From contig JAISAN010000064.1 in the NCBI GenBank assembly GCA_031266635.1, forward strand, positions 1 through 11,160: 11,160 nt of DNA, read 5' to 3'. Within the stretch, counting starts at the first letter, position 1, and every line of letters begins with the position of its first letter. A model generated the notes under the pieces. The model was not told where the DNA came from and did no database searches. It saw only the letters and a list, made by a program, of their open reading frames with translations. Of this stretch, positions 6,362-11,160 are shown piece by piece. The position numbers and the translations under genes were made by a program. The stretch comes from Treponema sp. Its GTDB lineage: Bacteria; Spirochaetota; Spirochaetia; Treponematales; Breznakiellaceae.

Positions 6362-7008
6362 TCAGCGCCCTCCCGGGACATGGTATCTGAACCGTCTGTG
6401 GCCGCCGGGTTTGCGTCAACCTCAACGCTTTCCCCCGCCAGCCAGGCCATAACGCCCGTTCCGGCGGCTTTCACCGCGGCGGCCACCGCCCGGCTGGTAA
6501 TAGTAGAGGCGGTAATCGCCTGCACATCGTCTCTGACCTCGAAGGGGTCGCGGATGGATTTTCCCGCAAACTGGCCGTAAAAGGTAATCCCCGCGGCGCG
6601 GTCCACAAAATATCGGGGCGAGGCGGCTTTGGCCCCCAGCCCCGGCGTATCCTTATGCTCCAGAATTTTGACCCCCGTGATAACCCCTTCGGCGCTTACC
6701 CCTACCAGCATCTTGATGGGACCGCCGTAGCTTCCCCGGGAAACCTGGAGGGCCGCGCCGGCGGTTTCTTCACCCCGCAGGGCTTTGTATTGGCTTTCAA
6801 TCGTTACCGAAAGGTCCGGGCTTTTTATCGCCGTAATTTCCGTAAAACGGTCCGCCCCGGGAAAAAGTTCTTTGAGCGCCGCTTCCATATCCGTCTGCTG
6901 TCGCCGGACTTTGATGGCTTCGGTCGCCGAATAAACAAAGGCCAGCATGACGCAGGCGGCGGCGGCAAAAAGCGCCAGAATGATTCCCAGCTTGAGCATA
7001 TTTTTCAT
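6358..7008 (-). CDS. rnfG: Rnf complex subunit G, covalent FMN protein
   Basis: RnfG carries an FMN covalently bound to a threonine through a phosphodiester bond, attached by ApbE in other species. It relays electrons on the outer face of the membrane. The 216-residue protein has one N-terminal helix (about 5-27), then a periplasmic FMN-binding domain with the family stretches GVSAEGVITGVKILEHKDTPG (103-123) and YFVDRAAG. The attachment site reads QAITASTITSRAV with Thr169 as the predicted FMN residue. The usual form is D-A-I-S-G-A-T, so the glycine and the acidic lead residue are replaced here (TAST after Q-A-I). A short acidic tail ends the protein. It overlaps rnfD upstream and rnfE downstream by ATGA. 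Confidence 0.94.
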   Translation of the reverse strand: MKNMLKLGIILALFAAAACVMLAFVYSATEAIKVRRQQTDMEAALKELFPGADRFTEITAIKSPDLSVTIESQYKALRGEETAGAALQVSRGSYGGPIKMLVGVSAEGVITGVKILEHKDTPGLGAKAASPRYFVDRAAGITFYGQFAGKSIRDPFEVRDDVQAITASTITSRAVAAAVKAAGTGVMAWLAGESVEVDANPAATDGSDTMSREGAE

Positions 7009-8120
7009 ACGGCCGCCCCCTTGCGTTCTCCGGTCTTTGCGGCAACTTTCTTTTTCGGAACAAAGCCGTATTTTTTCGGCAGCAGCCGGTTGAGGAAGGG
7101 GCTAAGCCCGTTCATTATCAGAATGCCGTAGGTAACACCTTCGGGGTAACTGCCCCATTTGCGGATCAGGATGGTGATGAGCCCCGCGCCGAAACCAAAA
7201 ATCAACTTGCCTTTGGCGGTCAGGGGGGCGGTTACATAGTCGGTAGCCATAAACACCGCGCCGAATACGAGCCCCCCTCCCAGGACGCCCACCAGCGGGT
7301 CCATCCGGACGCCCGGCAATTTCCCCAGAACCCAGGAGGCGAGCGCTCCCGCGGCGATCATCCCCACCGGGGCCCGCCAGTCAATGGTTTTGGTAACCAG
7401 CAGGAAGATGAGGGCTGCCAGAATCAGGAAGATTGATGATTCGCCGATGGAACCCGCGTGGTTGCCGGTAAAGAGGGTCTGTATGGTAGACCAATAGCCG
7501 TCCGAAGAGGACAGGTTTGCGGCGGCGAAGACCTTGCCGATCCCCGCCGTGCCGGAACCGTTTTTGATGATGTTTAGGGGCGTAACGCCGCTTACCCCAT
7601 CCACCAGCGCGGGATTTCCCATGGCGGCGGTGAATTTTGTAATAAAACGCCCCTGCGGGAAATGCCAGGTAGTTAAGGCCGCGGGGAAACTCATCAGGAG
7701 GAACGCCCTGCCGATGAGGGCCGGATTAAACACGTTGGCCCCCAGCCCGCCGAAAAATTCCTTGGCCACCACCACAGCGAAAACTGCCCCCAGGGCGGTC
7801 ATCCAGGGGGGGGTCGCGGGGGGAACAATAAGGGCAAGCAGGAGTCCCGTTACCCCCGCGGAGAGGTCGGATATCCGCGGCCCCTGCCGGGTGATCAGCC
7901 GGAACAGGGCTTCTCCCAGTATGGCTGCCGCCACCGAAACGACGATATTGAGCAGCGCGGGAAGGCCAAAGATAAGCACCCCGTAAATCGAAACCGGCGT
8001 CAAAGCGATGAGCATATTTCCCATAAGCTGCCGGGAATTCACCGGCGAGGCAAAATGAGGGCTGGATGAAAGGAATACCGGCGGCGGGTCCTTTCGGGCT
8101 GTTTCCGTAATTTGTGCCAT
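7005..8120 (-). CDS. rnfD: Rnf complex subunit D, membrane FMN protein
   Basis: RnfD (homologue of NqrB) is a multi-helix membrane subunit with a covalent FMN, thought to be near the ion path of the complex. The 371-residue protein has about ten hydrophobic segments. The FMN attachment motif is DGVSGVTPLN, Thr180 being the expected flavin-bound residue. Family signatures include FGGLGANVFNPALIGRAFL (123-141), MATDYVTAPLT (291-301) and KWGSYPEGVTYGILIMN (321-337). The C-terminal tail is lysine-rich and probably cytoplasmic. It starts 10 bases after the rnfC stop, with an AAAGGA ribosome site overlapping that stop. It ends in an ATGA overlap with rnfG. Confidence 0.95.
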   Translation of the reverse strand: MAQITETARKDPPPVFLSSSPHFASPVNSRQLMGNMLIALTPVSIYGVLIFGLPALLNIVVSVAAAILGEALFRLITRQGPRISDLSAGVTGLLLALIVPPATPPWMTALGAVFAVVVAKEFFGGLGANVFNPALIGRAFLLMSFPAALTTWHFPQGRFITKFTAAMGNPALVDGVSGVTPLNIIKNGSGTAGIGKVFAAANLSSSDGYWSTIQTLFTGNHAGSIGESSIFLILAALIFLLVTKTIDWRAPVGMIAAGALASWVLGKLPGVRMDPLVGVLGGGLVFGAVFMATDYVTAPLTAKGKLIFGFGAGLITILIRKWGSYPEGVTYGILIMNGLSPFLNRLLPKKYGFVPKKKVAAKTGERKGAAV

Positions 8121-8130
8121 AAATATTCCT

Positions 8131-9585
8131 TTAACCTTTTACCTTCACGGGCGCCGCCGGAGCAGGCTTTTTGGCCGCGGGCCGGGCAATCGCCGGAGTT
8201 TCCGGGGCTGCCGCCGGTTTTGCCGCCTGGACGGCCTGATTCCGTATCCGCAGCCGCTGTTTTCCTACCCGGAACCGCTGAACCAGCTTGATCCGGGCGG
8301 GGCATATATAGGTACAGCTTCCACACTCGATGCAGTCCATCAAGCCCGCGGTAACGGCGTAGTCCAGGTCATTTGAGTTTAAAGCGGTGTTCATAATCAC
8401 CGGGGACAGCCGGCAGGGGCAGTTGCGGATACAGCGGCAGCAGCGAATACAGGGCCCTTCTTCCTCGGCGATAGTTTCCGCCGCGGTCATCAGGATGATC
8501 CCGGAGGTGTTTTTCTGGATAGGTATTTGTAAATGGGGAACCGCGTTACCCATCATGGGTCCGCCGTAAAGAATTTTCCGGACCTGCCCGGTATCAATAG
8601 TCATAAATTCCGGGGGAAGATCCGTAAGGAAACTGCCGATGGGGGCCCGGATGTTTTTGGGGGTCTTGCAGGCCCCGCCGCTGACGGTCAGATCCCGGTC
8701 AATAAGGGGTTTCCCCAGGACAAAAGCTTCGGCAATGGCCACCAGGGTTCCCACATTCTGGACAATACACCCCGCATCCATAGGAAGGCCCCCGGAAGGC
8801 ACTTCCCGGCCGGTAAGGGCGGTGATGAGCATTTTCTCGCCCCCCTGGGGGTAACGGGTCCGGCAGAGCCCGATGGAAATATCGCCGGCGATGTTTCCCA
8901 CCCGGATTTCCCGTTCCAGCGTGGGAATCAGAGAGGTCTTGTTGTCCTCCATACCGATGATTGCCCGTTTAACCCCGGTGATCCGCATCACAATTGCCAG
9001 TCCCTGGATCAGCAGATGGGGCTTTTCCGTTAAAACCGCCTCATCGGTGGTGAGGTAAGGTTCACATTCGGCTCCATCGGCGATGATAATATCAATGGAC
9101 TTGTTGGGGGGCGGGGCAAGCTTGACGTGGGAAGGAAAACCCGCCCCACCCATGCCGAGAATTCCCGCTTCCCGGATTCGCCCCAGGGCTTCCTCTTTTG
9201 TACAGGTCATCACATCCAGGGGGGAAAGATACTGGGTGTCGTCCGTATCCCGGACCGCGCCCTCCACCGGGGCTTCAGCTTCAATAACGATACAGAGTCC
9301 TTCCGTATTATTTGATTGAGTCCGGGGTTCGATCTTTTTCACCACCCCGCTAATGGATGCGTGAACCGGAACCGTCATAGGACCGGGAGCCGCGGCATCG
9401 GCAATTTTTTGTCCCCGCGTTACCCGGTCGCCCACCGCAACGAGGCTTTTGTTCGGCGCCCCGAAATGCTGGTTGATGGGGATAACCACCTGTTTGGGGG
9501 GCGGCGCCAGTTCTACCGGTTTCCCCTCGGTGGCATGCTTCCGGGTAGGAAGCCGTAAACCCCGTTTGAATGTACTTACCGCCAT
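8131..9585 (-). CDS. rnfC: Rnf complex subunit C, NADH/FMN/Fe-S subunit
   Basis: RnfC is the cytoplasmic peripheral subunit that exchanges electrons with NAD+. The 484-residue protein contains INQHFGAPNK near the start, a glycine-rich nucleotide and flavin site GILGMGGAGFP (141-151), ADGAECEP (169-176) and two [4Fe-4S] motifs: C379/C382/C385/C389P and C418/C421/C424/C428P. The tail from about 451 is Ala/Pro/Lys-rich low complexity. I chose the ATG at 9585 (MAVSTFKRG) because AAGGAG lies nine bases upstream and RnfC proteins begin this way. An in-frame ATG at 9639 adds 18 residues, has a badly spaced site, and would place an inverted repeat in coding sequence. It is the first gene of the rnf operon; two promoter candidates and a hairpin element precede it. 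Confidence 0.95.
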   Translation of the reverse strand: MAVSTFKRGLRLPTRKHATEGKPVELAPPPKQVVIPINQHFGAPNKSLVAVGDRVTRGQKIADAAAPGPMTVPVHASISGVVKKIEPRTQSNNTEGLCIVIEAEAPVEGAVRDTDDTQYLSPLDVMTCTKEEALGRIREAGILGMGGAGFPSHVKLAPPPNKSIDIIIADGAECEPYLTTDEAVLTEKPHLLIQGLAIVMRITGVKRAIIGMEDNKTSLIPTLEREIRVGNIAGDISIGLCRTRYPQGGEKMLITALTGREVPSGGLPMDAGCIVQNVGTLVAIAEAFVLGKPLIDRDLTVSGGACKTPKNIRAPIGSFLTDLPPEFMTIDTGQVRKILYGGPMMGNAVPHLQIPIQKNTSGIILMTAAETIAEEEGPCIRCCRCIRNCPCRLSPVIMNTALNSNDLDYAVTAGLMDCIECGSCTYICPARIKLVQRFRVGKQRLRIRNQAVQAAKPAAAPETPAIARPAAKKPAPAAPVKVKG

Positions 9586-9594
9586 AAAAGGCAT

Positions 9595-9600
9595 CTCCTT
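9595..9600 (-). promoter_or_regulatory. Ribosome binding site that fixes the rnfC start
   Basis: On the minus strand AAGGAG lies nine bases before the ATG at 9585. It is a stronger and better spaced site than the AAAAGGA that almost abuts the alternative ATG at 9639. It therefore favours the 484-residue form of RnfC. Confidence 0.75.
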
Positions 9601-9627
9601 ATCAATGGGCATCATTCCAAAACCCGA

Positions 9628-9667
9628 TTTCAAAATCATAGTTCCTTTTGGACTACGGATTTTGAAA
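9628..9667 (-). promoter_or_regulatory. Inverted repeat in the rnf leader, possible operator
   Basis: TTTCAAAATC and GATTTTGAAA on the minus strand (plus-strand positions 9658-9667 and 9628-9637) are perfect 10-base inverted arms with 20 bases between them. Their centres are 30 bp apart, about three DNA turns. They lie directly downstream of the proximal TATAAT and upstream of the rnfC ribosome site. This fits an operator for a dimeric regulator or a leader stem-loop. No known family motif is recognised. Confidence 0.45.
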
Positions 9668-9674
9668 CCACCTC

Positions 9675-9703
9675 ATTATACGCCTCTATAAAAATGAAAT
9701 TTT
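9675..9703 (-). promoter_or_regulatory. Proximal promoter candidate for rnf
   Basis: A perfect TATAAT (9675-9680, minus strand) lies about 90 bases before the rnfC start. The -35 region at the right spacing (9698-9703) is only an AAAATT-like stretch, so activity would rest on the -10 or on an activator. Predicted transcription would start near 9668, at the edge of the inverted repeat. Confidence 0.4.
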
Positions 9704-9723
9704 AGGGCAGGAGGATATTAGTA

Positions 9724-9839
9724 TTGTTCGGAAACCGCAAACCCCGGTTTGAAGTTCCGGAACAACTCCGCTTAAAAAGCGCAAAATGCCGCACATTTTG
9801 CAAAACTTGTTCGATAATCGACCGCGCTATCGAACAAGT
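9724..9839 (-). repeat. Composite multi-hairpin element, copy B (upstream of rnfC)
   Basis: Read on the minus strand there are, in order: a perfect 12-bp stem ACTTGTTCGATA/TATCGAACAAGT (9805-9839) followed by TTTT; the 8-bp stem GCAAAATG/CATTTTGC (9781-9801) followed by GCTTTTT; a small CGCTT/AAGCG stem (9769-9781); and a long stem from TTGTTC to GAACAA (9724-9765) with inner CAAACC/GGTTTG arms. Module order and many linker bases match copy A at 3437-3559. It lies between dnaJ and rnfC, downstream of the distal promoter candidate. It could terminate dnaJ transcripts or form the 5' part of a long rnf leader. In the 366-base gap 9586-9951 no gene is seen. Confidence 0.8.
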
Positions 9840-9841
9840 CC

Positions 9842-9871
9842 ATTATAATATGATTAAACCCTTCGTGGCAA
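9842..9871 (-). promoter_or_regulatory. Distal promoter candidate for rnf
   Basis: On the minus strand TTGCCA (9866-9871, one mismatch to TTGACA) is followed by 18 bases and a perfect TATAAT (9842-9847). Transcription would start near 9835, at the first base or so of hairpin element B. That would give a structured rnf leader of about 250 bases. It is the better of the two rnf promoter candidates by sequence. Confidence 0.55.
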
Positions 9872-9921
9872 ATAGAAAATTTATCAAATTGGATTTTTTG
9901 TGTTTTTTAGTAAATGGGGCT

Positions 9922-9946
9922 GTTCCAAAACTTCAGTTTCTGGAAC
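9922..9946 (-). repeat. Hairpin just after dnaJ
   Basis: GTTCCA (9922-9927) and TGGAAC (9941-9946) pair, with inner arms AAACT (9928-9932) and AGTTT (9935-9939) and one bulged base. It begins about five bases past the dnaJ stop. Its GTTCC..AAACT..AGTTT wording resembles the last module of the composite hairpin elements. On the dnaJ strand it is followed by AGCCCC rather than a T-run, so it is not a classic terminator. It may protect the 3' end or be another member of the repeat family. Confidence 0.5.
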
Positions 9947-9951
9947 TCTTT

Positions 9952-11073
9952 CTATTCCCCCCCCGCCAGTTCCGACAAAGGTATGGGTTTCGGCGAGTCG
10001 TTTTCACCTTCGGCCCGGGAAAGTTCTTCCATCAGTTCCCGGCCCCGTTTGGAAAGCCGGGCGGGAATCTGGATCATCAGCTTGATGTAGAGATTGCCCC
10101 GGCGGCCCCCCGAGGGAACCCCTTCATCCCGGATCCGGAGCATCTTGCCGTTCTGGATTCCCGCGGGAACCTTCACTTTGATGGTTTTGCCGTCCATGGT
10201 GCTGACGTGAATATCCCCCCCCAGACTTGCCTGGGTAATGGAGATGGGCACGGCGCAGTAGAGGTCCAGGTCCTGGCGTTCAAAATATTCGTGGGGTTTG
10301 ACCCGGATAAACACATAGAGGTCTCCCGCGGCGCCGCCGTTGGCCCCGGCGTCTCCTTGCCGGGGAATGACAACCCGTTTGCCGTTTTCCACCCCCGCGG
10401 GGATGGTAACCATGATCTTCTGCCGTTTTTTCTGGGTTCCCGAACCGCCGCAGTCCCGGCAGGGGTGCTCGATGATATAGCCTTCGCCGCCGCAGGTGGG
10501 GCAGGTGGAGGCCACGGAAAAAAATCCCTGGCTGTGGCGGACCTGGCCGGAACCGGCGCAGGTGGGGCAGACCTTTTTCCCCGCCCCGTTGGCGGCGCCG
10601 GTTCCCTTGCAGCTTGGGCAGGCTTCGTTCCGGGAATACTGGATTTCCACTTTGGTGCCAAAGACTGCGTCCTTGAAGGGTATTTCAATATCGTAGCGGA
10701 GGTTTGCCCCCTGCCGGACGCCGCTCCCCCCGTGACCGCGGAACCGGGAGCCGCCGCCAAAGAAGGTGTCGAAGATCCCCGAAAAATCGCCGAAAATGTC
10801 CTCAAAACCCCGGAAAACCTGGGAATAGTCCTGCTGGCCGCCCATGCCCTCAACCCCGGCAAAACCGAACTGGTCATAGGCGGCCTTTTTCTGGTCGTCG
10901 GAAAGAATTTCGTAGGCTTCGGAAGCTTCCTTGAATTTTTCTTCCGCTTCCTTGTTCCCCGGATTTTTATCCGGGTGATATTGGATGGCCAGCTTCCGGT
11001 ACGCCTTTTTTATATCGTCTTTGGTGGCATTTTTCTGTACACCCAGCACTTCGTAGTAATCACGTTTGGCCAT
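9952..11073 (-). CDS. dnaJ: Chaperone DnaJ (Hsp40, class A)
   Basis: DnaJ delivers unfolded clients to DnaK and stimulates its ATPase. The 373-residue protein has every part of a class A J-protein: the J-domain at 1-70 with HPD at 33-35, a Gly/Phe linker (about 70-120, including FGGGSRFRGHGG), four zinc-binding CxxCxGxG repeats starting at C152, C169, C191 and C205, and two substrate-binding beta domains with a C-terminal dimer region. Length is normal. AGGGTG about nine bases before the ATG supports the start. It follows the dnaK end by 62 bases on the same strand, the usual dnaK-dnaJ order. No CIRCE operator lies in the visible part. A run of eight C at 9957-9964 near the 3' end is a possible miscall point. 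Confidence 0.97.
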   Translation of the reverse strand: MAKRDYYEVLGVQKNATKDDIKKAYRKLAIQYHPDKNPGNKEAEEKFKEASEAYEILSDDQKKAAYDQFGFAGVEGMGGQQDYSQVFRGFEDIFGDFSGIFDTFFGGGSRFRGHGGSGVRQGANLRYDIEIPFKDAVFGTKVEIQYSRNEACPSCKGTGAANGAGKKVCPTCAGSGQVRHSQGFFSVASTCPTCGGEGYIIEHPCRDCGGSGTQKKRQKIMVTIPAGVENGKRVVIPRQGDAGANGGAAGDLYVFIRVKPHEYFERQDLDLYCAVPISITQASLGGDIHVSTMDGKTIKVKVPAGIQNGKMLRIRDEGVPSGGRRGNLYIKLMIQIPARLSKRGRELMEELSRAEGENDSPKPIPLSELAGGE

Positions 11074-11099
11074 TCAATTTCACCCTAATAAAACAGGAT

Positions 11100-11126
11100 G
11101 GGGAATTTGCCTCCGGCAAATTCCCC
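11100..11126 (-). terminator. Perfect 12-bp hairpin between dnaK and dnaJ
   Basis: GGGGAATTTGCC (11100-11111) and GGCAAATTCCCC (11115-11126) pair perfectly around a 3-base loop. On the minus strand it begins nine bases after the dnaK stop and is followed by ATCCTGTTTTATTA, only a loose T-run. It may be a leaky terminator that lowers dnaJ relative to dnaK, or a stem that stabilises the dnaK 3' end after processing. Confidence 0.6.
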
Positions 11127-11135
11127 TTAACGGTC

Positions 11136-11160
11136 TCATTTATCGTCTACGACTTCGTAA
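11136..11160 (-). CDS. dnaK: C-terminal end of DnaK (partial)
   Basis: Reading in from the window edge on the minus strand, one frame gives YEVVDDK followed by TGA (11136-11138). An acidic EVVDDK-like ending is typical of the DnaK C-terminus, the motif that binds J-proteins, and dnaK normally precedes dnaJ. Only eight codons are visible, so the call rests on that ending and on the position. Confidence 0.7.

Noticed and set aside
9586..9639. An 18-residue N-terminal extension of RnfC from ATG 9639
   Set aside because: Ribosome site spacing is poor, the extra residues do not resemble RnfC, and a well-placed AAGGAG serves ATG 9585.
9922..9946. Intrinsic terminator of dnaJ
   Set aside because: The stem is good but no T-run follows on the dnaJ strand, so I list it as a hairpin only. 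The T-runs after the stems at 9805-9839 and 9781-9801 are better termination candidates.
9724..11088. A 454-codon open frame on the plus strand opposite dnaJ
   Set aside because: It is the antisense shadow of dnaJ and its flank, created by strong third-position G/C bias. It has no ribosome site and no recognisable domain, while the minus strand encodes a complete DnaJ.
11074..11160. CIRCE operator or other heat-shock control site near dnaJ
   Set aside because: No TTAGCACTC and GAGTGCTAA inverted pair is present. The inverted repeat seen here has an unrelated sequence and sits between dnaK and dnaJ, not at an operon start.

Overview
Most of the window looks like the chromosome of a spirochaete, probably a Treponema of the termite-gut type. 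This rests on the gene set (an rnfCDGEAB operon beside dnaK-dnaJ), the wording of DnaJ, RnfB and the RNA methyltransferase, and the intergenic hairpins. It is recognition from memory, not a database search.

Layout. (1) 1 to about 2039 is AT-rich and unlike the rest. It holds, on the minus strand, a small two-helix membrane protein gene that appears broken by a one-base slip in an A-tract (47-501) and an intact membrane-anchored alpha/beta hydrolase of the proline-iminopeptidase type (752-1882) with its own near-consensus promoter. I read it as an acquired island. (2) At about 2040 composition switches abruptly to GC-rich. A THUMP-domain RNA methyltransferase (2210-3436) and a TetR/AcrR regulator (3585-4178) follow on the plus strand. 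(3) Convergent to these, the minus strand carries a complete Rnf complex operon, transcribed rnfC-rnfD-rnfG-rnfE-rnfA-rnfB (9585 down to 4237). Four of its five junctions are ATGA stop/start overlaps. (4) Upstream of rnf on the same strand are dnaJ (9952-11073) and the last codons of what is almost certainly dnaK (11136-11160).

The six Rnf proteins form one membrane machine. RnfB takes electrons from reduced ferredoxin. FMN and Fe-S carriers in RnfG, RnfD, RnfE and RnfA move them across the membrane, and RnfC passes them to NAD+. The released energy drives Na+ or H+ export. In a fermenting or acetogenic spirochaete this links ferredoxin oxidation to ion-gradient energy.

The least ordinary part is the non-coding DNA. 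A composite element of about 120 bp made of several hairpins occurs twice: upstream of the TetR gene (3437-3559) and upstream of rnfC (9724-9839, other strand). Both copies have the same module order and the same orientation relative to the downstream gene. A second, unrelated 46-bp hairpin element also occurs twice: at the edge of the AT-rich island (2040-2085) and over the stop codon of the TetR gene (4172-4217). The rnf leader has two promoter candidates and a perfect 10-bp inverted repeat. No CRISPR array, tRNA, rRNA or transposase gene was seen.
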